A DNA stretch of 64,000 nt from a virus. This document shows positions 6,977 to 14,510 of the stretch, one piece after another. Position numbers and translations under genes: made by a program. The stretch spans positions 229,279 to 293,278 of the IMG/VR virus record IMGVR_UViG_3300033049_000066. The stretch is one strand, 5' to 3'. Every line of letters begins with the position of its first letter. The stretch's first letter is position 1. A model generated the notes under the pieces. It ran no database searches, had not been told where the DNA came from, and worked only from the letters and a program-made list of their open reading frames with translations.

Positions 6977-9940
6977 TTGATTAAAATTAAAAGTTTGGTT
7001 GTAAAAAACTTTATGAGTATCGGAAACGCAAGTCAAGCCGTGGACTTTGACCGTGATGACTTGACCCTCGTTCTTGGGGAGAATCTTGATCTTGGGAGCA
7101 ATGGTGCGAGAAATGGTACCGGGAAGGCGCAACCGTTGTACTCAAAAATAAAAACACCCGGTGGCTGGGCTACAATGGGCGATATGGTCGTTGGGCAAGC
7201 CATCACCACACCTACCGGGGGCAGTGCTGAGGTCAGTGGCGTTTTCCCACAGGGTGAGGTAGAAACATACAGAATTCATTTTTCTGATGGTAGGCAAACA
7301 GATGCTTGCAAAGACCATCTGTGGAAAGTTTACTCGCACTCGTTTAAAGATAAATGGCAGGTTCTAACTACTGCTGAGTTAATTTCGCATACAGAAAAAT
7401 ATAAAAATCATAAAAATAAATCTACGTACTACAAATATGTTCCGTTGATTATCCCAGAAAATATTGCAGACATTAAGTTGCCATTTGATCCATATTTCCT
7501 TGGCGCGATGCTCGGAGACGGTGGCATGACCGTACACGGTATCGGGTTTACAACTGCTGATGACGAAATGTTTGAAAATATGAAACAGGTTCTGCCAGAA
7601 AATTATCAGATAACAAAAAATCATTATGATGACTACGGATATTCATTAAAATTTATTAATCGAAAAAAGTACAGCACATTACGACTAGGATTATCTGCGC
7701 TGAAGTTATACGGAACGAAATCAGCAACGAAATTTATTCCAGAAATATATAAAAATGCCTCCATTAATCAAAAAATAGAACTTATACAAGGGATAGTAGA
7801 CACCGACGGTTATGTCGCAAAGAAAAACGGGTCACTTTCTATTACAACCGTCAGCAAGCAAATGGCGGATGATATTCAAGAAATAATACAGTCTATTGGC
7901 GGGATCGCTAAAATAAAAATTAAAACGAACTGTGGGTATAAAAAAGACGGCATATTTATACCATGTCAGGACGCCTACACCGTTTGCATCACATACCATA
8001 CTCCAAAACTTTTAGCTCGACTTAGCCGGAAAAAAGATCTCTTACCGGGTGAGAATTATCAGTACAAAAATAGAAAATTAAGAATCGATCATATAGAATA
8101 TATTGGTAAGATTGAATCCCAATGTATTATGGTCGAACACTCAGATCACTTATACATTACAGACAATTATATTGTTACACATAATACGACGTTGATAAAC
8201 GCTCTGAGCTATGGGCTGTACGGCAGTGCGCTTTCTGAGATTCGCGTGAACAATCTTGTCAACAAAACTAACAGAAAAAATATGCTCGTGTCGGTTGAGT
8301 TCAGCATCGACGAGGCGCAGTACAGAATTGAAAGGGGCAGATCTCCAAATGTGCTGAAATTTTACAAAAATGATCTTGAGCAGAAGGATGAGGATGGTGC
8401 GCAGGGCGAGAACAGGGAAACGCAAAAAGAGATAAATGATCTACTGGGGCTGAGTCACGCGATGTTCAAACACGCTGTCGCGCTAAACACCTACACCACC
8501 CCGTTTCTGTCTCTCAAGAATGCTGACCAGAAAGATATTATCGAGGAGCTTCTCGGAATCACTGTCCTTACCGAGAAGGCCGAGGCACTGAAAGCGGTCA
8601 ACAAGATCACAAAGGATGGGGTCAAGGAAGAAGAATTCCGGCTTGAGACTATCATGAAGGCGAATCTGCGAATTGACGAACAGATTGAGGGGTTGAAGCG
8701 CCGGCAGCGGATGTGGCAGATCTCCCACAATAACACAGTAGATGGTTATACTTCAAAGATTGAAAAATTGATGGTGGTCGACATCGAAGACGAGATTGCT
8801 AAGCATAACCGCAATGCGAAAATCCGGGTTGATACTGACAAGAAAAACACCAAGGGCAAAGCAGCAGTTGACAAATTTAACGCTGAACTAAAAATTCAAA
8901 AGGATCGTGAGATTGCCGCCATTGACAAATTCAACTCTGCTGTGCTAGAATGTAATCGGTGGATCAAACAAATTGAAAATGATACAAAGGCCCAGGAGCG
9001 TCGGTCGCAAGCGTTACAAAGAGATATTGATTTACTAGAAGATCACAAGTGCCACGCCTGCGGGCAGGATCTCCATGATGAGACACAGGAAGCAAATATT
9101 GCGGCTAAGAAAACAGAATTAACAGAATGTGCAATGCAGATTCTATCTAATCAAACGCAGGATACAGAGCAGAAACTAAAACTTGCGGACCTTGGCTCAC
9201 CGCCGGTAACAAAAGAAGCTAAGAAAGCCAAAACGTTCAAAGAAGAGCAGTACAAGGGCAACCTCACTTTTTACAAAACCATCGACGAGGCTCACGGACA
9301 CAAGAGCTCGCTCGCTACGCTCACATCGCAGCTTGAAACCGCTGTAGACACTGCTGATCCGTACGTTGAACAAGTAGACGAAATGGTTGCTAGTGGGCTA
9401 GTTGAGGTCTCTTACGAATCTTTAAATCAGCTTGTCGAGCTACAAGAGCATCAGGCATTTCTACTAAAACTTTTAACGAGCAAAGATAGTTTCATTCGCA
9501 AGAAAATCATTGAGCAAAATTTAGCGTACTTGAATGGGCGGCTTACATATTACCTCACTGAAATCGGGCTTCCGCATCGTGTGCGGTTCATGTCGGATCT
9601 TAGCGTTGAGATTACAGACTTGGGCAGAGACCTGGACTTTGACAATTTGTCACGGGGTGAGAGGACTAGGCTGATTTTGTCTCTGTCTTGGGCGTTTAGG
9701 GATGTCTGGGAAAGTCTGTACAGCCACATCAACTTACTTTTTGTAGACGAGCTTGTCGACAATGGACTTGACACAAATGGCGTCGAAGCCGCTATTAAAA
9801 TTATGAAAAGTATGGCGAGGGAGCGTGGGAAAAGTGTTTGGCTGGTCTCGCACAGAGAAGAATTAATTAGCCGCGTGAATAACACAATGAAAGTGATTAA
9901 GAGCGGTGGCTACACTGAATACAGTAGCGAATTAGAATAG
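6977..9940 (+). CDS. 46: Recombination nuclease ATPase gp46 (Rad50/SbcC-like), interrupted by an intein
   Basis: SMC-like ATPase partner of gp47. The start is a TTG at 6977 with GGAG eight bases upstream; no ATG fits. The N-terminal lobe reaches Walker A (GARNGTGK/TT), which an intein (residues 51-403) splits between Lys and Thr. After it come coiled-coil arms (about 540-800), a zinc hook HKCHACGQD near residue 695, and a C-terminal lobe with the signature LSRGERTRLILSLS and Walker B LLFVDELVDNG. The spliced protein would be about 634 residues, slightly longer than T4 gp46 (560). ATPase activity requires splicing because the P-loop is broken. It ends directly against the convergent endonuclease VII-like gene. 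Confidence 0.92.
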   Translation: MIKIKSLVVKNFMSIGNASQAVDFDRDDLTLVLGENLDLGSNGARNGTGKAQPLYSKIKTPGGWATMGDMVVGQAITTPTGGSAEVSGVFPQGEVETYRIHFSDGRQTDACKDHLWKVYSHSFKDKWQVLTTAELISHTEKYKNHKNKSTYYKYVPLIIPENIADIKLPFDPYFLGAMLGDGGMTVHGIGFTTADDEMFENMKQVLPENYQITKNHYDDYGYSLKFINRKKYSTLRLGLSALKLYGTKSATKFIPEIYKNASINQKIELIQGIVDTDGYVAKKNGSLSITTVSKQMADDIQEIIQSIGGIAKIKIKTNCGYKKDGIFIPCQDAYTVCITYHTPKLLARLSRKKDLLPGENYQYKNRKLRIDHIEYIGKIESQCIMVEHSDHLYITDNYIVTHNTTLINALSYGLYGSALSEIRVNNLVNKTNRKNMLVSVEFSIDEAQYRIERGRSPNVLKFYKNDLEQKDEDGAQGENRETQKEINDLLGLSHAMFKHAVALNTYTTPFLSLKNADQKDIIEELLGITVLTEKAEALKAVNKITKDGVKEEEFRLETIMKANLRIDEQIEGLKRRQRMWQISHNNTVDGYTSKIEKLMVVDIEDEIAKHNRNAKIRVDTDKKNTKGKAAVDKFNAELKIQKDREIAAIDKFNSAVLECNRWIKQIENDTKAQERRSQALQRDIDLLEDHKCHACGQDLHDETQEANIAAKKTELTECAMQILSNQTQDTEQKLKLADLGSPPVTKEAKKAKTFKEEQYKGNLTFYKTIDEAHGHKSSLATLTSQLETAVDTADPYVEQVDEMVASGLVEVSYESLNQLVELQEHQAFLLKLLTSKDSFIRKKIIEQNLAYLNGRLTYYLTEIGLPHRVRFMSDLSVEITDLGRDLDFDNLSRGERTRLILSLSWAFRDVWESLYSHINLLFVDELVDNGLDTNGVEAAIKIMKSMARERGKSVWLVSHREELISRVNNTMKVIKSGGYTEYSSELE
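7127..8185 (+). other. Ala1-type LAGLIDADG intein in the gp46 Walker A motif
   Basis: A 353-residue intein starting with Ala51 (AQPLYSKIKTPGGWATMGD) and ending ...HLYITDNYIVTHN, followed by Thr404. The C-terminal His-Asn is present. The nucleophile at position 1 is Ala instead of Cys or Ser, as in KlbA-type inteins that skip the first acyl shift. Two LAGLIDADG helices, LGAMLGDGGM and IQGIVDTDGYV, keep their acidic residues. The insertion is exactly at GK/T of the P-loop. Confidence 0.88.
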
Positions 9941-10471
9941 CTACTTATAATAAAAGTTAGTAGTACTAAACTCCTCGAAGAGTTTACTCAAACCTTTTGT
10001 TAATTTACGAGATTTGGGATAAGGTGGTACTTTCTTTTTAGGATATTTTGCTTTGAAAAGTTTGATCATTTTATTATAGGATGATTTTTTAACTTTTTGA
10101 GCTTTAGGAACCTCGGATGGATGGATATAAACCTCCCCGTCTTCGGTATACGCACCGGCTTCTAAGTAGTCAGCTAAGTTGCGTAAAAATGTAGGAAGAT
10201 CGGTCGGGTGTTTGGATTCATCGGCCCCATAATAACGTTTCCAATTATTCGTTATTTTTCCTTCAATGGCATTTGCCCGGAACTCAATCGCATTGCGAAT
10301 TGTTCCTTTGTTAGGTGCGTAAGGCTCGGAATTTAGCTTATGTATATGATCTAACACGCATTTGTCGATAGGGATTTTAATCCCCAGTAATGGACAAACT
10401 TCGTTATTTTGTTTATGAAGTTTTTCTTTAAGGATCTTGATATCCTTGACTTTGAGCTCGACGTATTGCAT
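9941..10471 (-). CDS. 49: Recombination endonuclease VII-like protein (gp49 family, His-Me finger)
   Basis: A 176-residue protein. The segment CVLDHIHKLNSEPYAPNKGT followed by IRNAIEFRANAIEGKI parallels the endonuclease VII core (LDHDH..., KVRGLLCNLCNAAEG in T4 gp49), which resolves Holliday junctions and branches before packaging. The catalytic LDH is kept. The second zinc Cys pair of T4 is replaced (EFRAN), so metal structuring must differ. The tail is lysine-rich. A late element at 10478-10485 lies 6 nt before the ATG with no Shine-Dalgarno site, suggesting a leaderless transcript. The gene is convergent with gp46. Confidence 0.8.
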   Translation of the reverse strand: MQYVELKVKDIKILKEKLHKQNNEVCPLLGIKIPIDKCVLDHIHKLNSEPYAPNKGTIRNAIEFRANAIEGKITNNWKRYYGADESKHPTDLPTFLRNLADYLEAGAYTEDGEVYIHPSEVPKAQKVKKSSYNKMIKLFKAKYPKKKVPPYPKSRKLTKGLSKLFEEFSTTNFYYK

Positions 10472-10477
10472 TGTAAT

Positions 10478-10485
10478 TATTTATT
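10478..10485 (-). promoter_or_regulatory. Late promoter element AATAAATA
   Basis: AATAAATA on the minus strand, ending 6 nt before the ATG at 10471. By T4 late promoter geometry the start site falls at or next to the ATG. Confidence 0.5.
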
Positions 10486-10489
10486 GTGT

Positions 10490-11313
10490 AAAACGAACAC
10501 TAGAAAATTTTTAAGATGAGCGCAGCGGACTAAATATCAAGCACGTGGTAGATGCATAGAAATGGCATGCTACTTCTAGGATTTTTATTATGGACATTTT
10601 GACTATACGTCGAAGAAGTAAAACAGGTATAAGGTTGGTGGGCCGAGCGTAATTCCACCGTGCAAGTATTATGAAATGTACCGCTGCGCAAACGTCTTGC
10701 TGTTTAGGCGCCTCAAATTGACTACCCGAAAGGATGCTTTAAAGTGACGCGCCCATGTGCGATCAACTTTCAATTGTTGTAAATAGTAAGGAAATATGAA
10801 AATAATTCCGAGGCAAATAATTGTAAATTGCGAGATAACAGATGTCCTGTTTGCGAACAGAAACATGGCTTGCGAATGCAACTTGTCTAGTGAGATGGAT
10901 GCCATATTTGAATGGTGGAAGACCAATCAAACACCCATCTGCACATAACATCAGCTAGGTATAAGGCGGTTATGTGCGCGTTGAGCACTGCATGTAATGA
11001 GGTGATAGCAAAACCTACCTTTCTTAGTTAAGCGATTAGTGGACTAAGTGTTGTATTATACCTAGCGAACGTTCCATGCGTTTTAGTCGTCGTCTTTGGC
11101 GGCGTGGCACCTTGGCTCACTCTCCAATTCGAACTCATTCGCTAACGCTCAATCATATGCATTACTTCTATTTTAATTTGTGTTTACTAATATGAGTGTT
11201 GAAGCGATAGCGACAACACGAATAGATCTGCTTCAGATCTTCTATACTAAACTAATTGCTTAGAAACAAATGGAATGTCACGACCACGACTTGCGTTAAA
11301 AAGTTTATATTTT
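10490..11313. other. Gene-poor region of about 0.8 kb
   Basis: No frame longer than about 50 codons looks genuine apart from the small gene at 10796-10948. Very short frames with weak ribosome sites (for example from the ATG at 10590) cannot be supported. A small inverted repeat (AGATCTG, 3-nt loop, CAGATCT) lies at 11224-11240. I saw no tRNA fold and no terminator. The region could hold a non-coding RNA, remnants of displaced genes or a replication/recombination site. Confidence 0.4.
10796..10948 (+). CDS. Small Cys-containing hypothetical protein
   Basis: A 50-residue protein (MKIIPRQIIVNCEITDVLF...) ending in PICT. Support for coding: AAGGA five bases before the ATG, a TGTAAATA late-like element just upstream (about 10778-10785), and a plausible amino-acid composition. 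Four cysteines, two as CEC around residue 27, could bind a metal. It is the only convincing gene in the 0.8 kb gap. Function unknown. Confidence 0.5.
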   Translation: MKIIPRQIIVNCEITDVLFANRNMACECNLSSEMDAIFEWWKTNQTPICT

Positions 11314-11595
11314 CTAAAAAAACGGAAGGCCGGATTTTTGCGTGGTTTCGAGATTATCCTCTGCGATCTTTGTAATTAGCTTTCGTTCTGCCGAACTTAA
11401 ATTCATTGCGGTGTCGTACTGAATACCCCCACGCATAGCCCATGCATGATGTAAGCATTCTTTTCGTATAGCGAGGGATTCTTTTTCTAGTTGATCAACG
11501 AACTTGGATATTTGCTCAGAGTTTAAGATTGTTAGCTTTGATCGAAAAAAGATGTCATGTCTAACGTAAAGTGCTGATCGTACGTATGATTGCAA
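11314..11595 (-). CDS. 51: gp51-like tail/baseplate assembly protein, probably expressed by -1 frameshift from gp26
   Basis: The frame encodes FVDQLEKESLAIRKECLHHA, AWAMRGGIQYDTAMNLSS and ends TTQKSGLPFF, a signature of the small protein that follows gp26 in T4-like aquatic phages (gp51-type assembly factor). It overlaps gp26 by 64 nt in the -1 frame. The only ATG (11595) gives an N-terminus MQSYVRSALYVR that lies wholly within gp26 codons and lacks a ribosome site. Family-like sequence begins only after the slippery site at 11544-11550. It is therefore more likely translated as the C-terminal part of a gp26-gp51 fusion than from its own start. Confidence 0.7.
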   Translation of the reverse strand: MQSYVRSALYVRHDIFFRSKLTILNSEQISKFVDQLEKESLAIRKECLHHAWAMRGGIQYDTAMNLSSAERKLITKIAEDNLETTQKSGLPFF

Positions 11596-12434
11596 ACATG
11601 TGTATTTGGCTTAGTATCTTTGGCGCCTTCTTCATCATTATCTAGTACTTCATCTTTGATTAGCTCGGTACATTTAATTTTTAGAGGCTTAAGAATTTCT
11701 TTAGTCTTTTGTTCAATGACTGAGGCTTTGATCTTTTTGTACATAGAAGTTTCACAATTCTTTAAAAATTCTAATATATGTTCTTCTTTACTAACTGTAC
11801 ACTCTGGTGTTGTAATTGAGGCTATATTCTTCGCGAGCGTAGTGAGTGTGTACTCTGATACTTTTTTGAACGTGTCAGAGAGTAATTTAATTTGATCTTC
11901 TTCTTTTAGTGTAGAATCAACCAATAAGTGACTCAGCTTCTGCTCTTCAAACTGTAATTTATTGTTTTCGTTTAAATCTTTGTAAGTCATTGGCTTAAAT
12001 GCGATAGTTAAATCACCTATAACCATCACTTTACTGTAGTCAGTTGGTACAATTGAGTCAAGAACCACTCGTAAATCGACGTTGTACCCAGCAACATTAG
12101 CACAACTTGGGCATTTGGTTTCAATTTCCATATCATGGCCGAAGCTAGCGATTCTAATCGCGCACAGTACGGCGGTTAAGTCCGTTACCGGCATCGTCCA
12201 AGCATCTTTAATGGAAGGAATACAGCTTTCTATAACCTGTACGACCGCTGATCCATTGAACAAAGCGTCCGGGGTTTTATACGTTATCTCGTCAATCGCC
12301 GTCATGGGTAAAACCGGCACTTCACCAGTCTCAGGTAGATCAAGTTTTCCATCACCGTAACCTTCACCCTTGCTTGGTAATGCTAAGTGAATAGAGGCGG
12401 TTCTAAAGTACTGCGATAAAGGATTTTCGCTCAT
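11532..12434 (-). CDS. 26: gp26-like baseplate/tail assembly protein
   Basis: A 300-residue protein of the T4 baseplate protein family (gp26 type). Visible features: N-terminal PLSQYFRTASIHLALPSKGE, the zinc-like CPSCANVAGY motif at about 108-117 and a C-terminal CNHTYDQHFTLDMTSFF, typical of this family. T4 gp26 acts in hub assembly. The gene lies beside, and divergent from, the probable tape measure. Its last codons contain T TTT TTC in frame, ten bases before the stop, aligned for slippage into gp51. Confidence 0.8.
   Translation of the reverse strand: MSENPLSQYFRTASIHLALPSKGEGYGDGKLDLPETGEVPVLPMTAIDEITYKTPDALFNGSAVVQVIESCIPSIKDAWTMPVTDLTAVLCAIRIASFGHDMEIETKCPSCANVAGYNVDLRVVLDSIVPTDYSKVMVIGDLTIAFKPMTYKDLNENNKLQFEEQKLSHLLVDSTLKEEDQIKLLSDTFKKVSEYTLTTLAKNIASITTPECTVSKEEHILEFLKNCETSMYKKIKASVIEQKTKEILKPLKIKCTELIKDEVLDNDEEGAKDTKPNTHVCNHTYDQHFTLDMTSFFDQS
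11544..11550 (-). promoter_or_regulatory. Candidate -1 frameshift slippery heptamer T TTT TTC
   Basis: On the minus strand the gp26 frame reads TCT TTT TTC GAT CAA AGC TAA. The heptamer T TTT TTC fits X-XXY-YYZ. A one-base back-slip continues as CGA TCA AAG CTA ACA, which is exactly the gp51 frame. This is the arrangement used by lambda G/GT-type tail assembly chaperones. Confidence 0.6.
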
Positions 12435-12445
12435 TAAATTATTTC

Positions 12446-12453
12446 CATAAATA
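12446..12453 (+). promoter_or_regulatory. Late promoter element CATAAATA
   Basis: CATAAATA lies 58 nt upstream of the probable tape-measure ATG. On the opposite strand GGTAAATA (12465-12472) lies 30 nt upstream of gp26, so the divergent pair may be served by back-to-back late promoters. Confidence 0.5.
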
Positions 12454-12511
12454 GTTAGTACGTCTATTTACCAAAGACATAAACGGCGTATAAAATAATG
12501 GATAACAGTTA

Positions 12512-14461
12512 ATGGCAGACGAAACGCAAGAAGAAATTGAACAACGAGAAAAGATGGTTGAGGTTTTGCTTGAGCAGATTCGCGCTGGTGAAAAAAGCAT
12601 TGACGCAACATTAAAACGGTACTTAGCGGAAACCAAAACCGGTAAGGCCATTAGCGAAACTCACACTGCAACTACGAAACTTACTAAAGGATTCACGAGC
12701 TCAGCACAAGCACTTGCAGGCAGTACCGGCAATCTCAACGATCTCTCGTCAGTCGTCAGCGGGACCATTGGAGCGATTACAGGATTGCTAGGATCCATTC
12801 CGCTAGTCGGGCCGGTCATTGAGAAATTTGGTGATGTTGCTGCCGAGACAATGACATTTGCGATGGGGCAAATTCAAGCAGGATTTTCATCGTTTCAAGA
12901 ACTGTCAAAAGTAGGATTAATCGGCGCAAATGGCATCGACGGAATGTCACAGGCAATGCGAGACAGCAACATACCACTCGCGACCTTTTCAAAATTGCTA
13001 ACCACTAGCTCACAGGACTTAGGGTTCTTGTCATCATCCGCACTAGCCGGCAGCAAGAAATTTAGCAAATCGTTAGCGATTATGTCCGACGATGCTGGCA
13101 AACCACTACGTAGATTAGGGTTAAGCGTTGAAGAGATAGGCGAAACAATCATTGACTTCCAGGTGATGCAACGACGTCAAGGAATCCTCGGGCAGTTGAG
13201 CCAAGACCAGATAAAGAAAGGTACTGAAGAATACGCAAAAGAATTAGACTTAATCGCAAAATTAACTGGTAAGTCCAGAGCAGATGTACAGAAAGAACGC
13301 GAAGCAGCAATGAGTGATTCACGCTTTCGTGCTTCAACAGCTGAGATGGATAATAAAACACGCCAGAAGCACATGGACGTATTAGCACTGATGACCGACC
13401 CAGCGCAGAAACGTGCGTACATGGATAACGTCTCGGGCTTTACTAACACCGCAGCGGCCATACAGCAAGAAATCAATGGCATGGGCTCAACAATTCGGAA
13501 AGTAATTGATGATATCAACGGAGGGGGTAGCGCAAAAGATGCCTTCAATGCTATAATTTTACAGTCACGAGAAGTAACTAAAGTCGGCGGAATGCTCCAC
13601 CAGATGGCAAAAGTCATGGAATCTGATGGAAACCCGTTTGGTAGCTATGCTGATGCTGCCGACATGGGAGCAAGGGAATTAGTCACCACAGCTGATATTC
13701 TTAAGGCTCGCAATAAACTAATGGATACCGAGGGAACAAAAACTGATAAGATAGTTACGTCAATGATGGAATTACAAGAATCCACCGCCGCATTAAATAA
13801 TTTGTTCATCGGAACTGACGGAGCCATTGAGGTAATATCAATGTTTAGCAGCGTAATGCACAAGACAATCAAGTTCATTGAAGGCGAACTATTAGACAAG
13901 AGGAGTTTTACTGAAAAAACTGGCGAATGGTTCTCCGATTTCACTAGTGGGACCACAGTCGATAGCGTAATTAGTACAATGTCAAACCAGATAAATTCTG
14001 CCCTCGGCACTAATGATAGTCTAGGCAAGTATGTCGGCGGTAAAGTGCACGATGCGTTTGGTGACAAACCAAAATTTGCGAATGCGCCAGCCCGGGATTT
14101 CGAGTACGTTAACGGAGTTCCTGAATTCGCATCCCGCAGCCAAGGTGCCACCCCGTCTCCAATAACGCCGCAGGTAGCCCAAGTTGCCGCAGCAAGATCA
14201 ACCCCACAAGTTGATCCAATTGCCCTTCAACGCAGAATCCTAGCAAAAGAAAAAGAACTCGACGCTGGACTGAGTAAATTTAGAATTAAAGCTGAATCCG
14301 ATCTTTCAAAATCATTAAATGCGGATGAAAGAGCAGGCGGCCGAGAAATGATGTCAGAGCTAATGCAAATTCGTAACGAATTGAAGAAATTAAATAACAC
14401 CGCAACGAAGCAAAATCAAGGCATTGCAAATGTTGATAATTCGATTAAACGGGCCAGTTAA
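12512..14461 (+). CDS. Probable tail tape-measure / hub protein (gp29-like)
   Basis: A 649-residue protein with a charged N-terminal helix, then a glycine-rich hydrophobic stretch (about 85-115: SGTIGAITGLLGSIPLVGP) and long helical Ala/Ser/Gln-rich segments, typical of tape-measure proteins that set tail length and pass into the tube. It lies beside gp26/gp51, as tape measures lie beside their chaperones in many phages. T4 gp29 has 590 residues. No enzymatic motif is seen. Identification is by architecture and context. Confidence 0.55.
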   Translation: MADETQEEIEQREKMVEVLLEQIRAGEKSIDATLKRYLAETKTGKAISETHTATTKLTKGFTSSAQALAGSTGNLNDLSSVVSGTIGAITGLLGSIPLVGPVIEKFGDVAAETMTFAMGQIQAGFSSFQELSKVGLIGANGIDGMSQAMRDSNIPLATFSKLLTTSSQDLGFLSSSALAGSKKFSKSLAIMSDDAGKPLRRLGLSVEEIGETIIDFQVMQRRQGILGQLSQDQIKKGTEEYAKELDLIAKLTGKSRADVQKEREAAMSDSRFRASTAEMDNKTRQKHMDVLALMTDPAQKRAYMDNVSGFTNTAAAIQQEINGMGSTIRKVIDDINGGGSAKDAFNAIILQSREVTKVGGMLHQMAKVMESDGNPFGSYADAADMGARELVTTADILKARNKLMDTEGTKTDKIVTSMMELQESTAALNNLFIGTDGAIEVISMFSSVMHKTIKFIEGELLDKRSFTEKTGEWFSDFTSGTTVDSVISTMSNQINSALGTNDSLGKYVGGKVHDAFGDKPKFANAPARDFEYVNGVPEFASRSQGATPSPITPQVAQVAAARSTPQVDPIALQRRILAKEKELDAGLSKFRIKAESDLSKSLNADERAGGREMMSELMQIRNELKKLNNTATKQNQGIANVDNSIKRAS

Positions 14462-14484
14462 AAATACCAAAGATTGCATAACCC

Positions 14485-14492
14485 TATAAATA
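14485..14492 (+). promoter_or_regulatory. Late promoter TATAAATA upstream of gp20
   Basis: Perfect T4 late consensus TATAAATA, 18 nt before the portal ATG, with AAAGAGA between them as the ribosome site. Confidence 0.8.
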
Positions 14493-14510
14493 GTGTAAAG
14501 AGAATTAATT

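Noticed and set aside
3047-9940. gp55 and gp46 as domain fusions with stand-alone endonucleases
   Set aside because: Both inserts have intein N- and C-terminal splice motifs and remove cleanly to rebuild conserved extein motifs, so inteins explain them better.
10490-11313. tRNA gene in the gene-poor region
   Set aside because: No T-arm consensus or cloverleaf found by eye; the only similar sequence (TTCGAACTC) lacks a matching stem.
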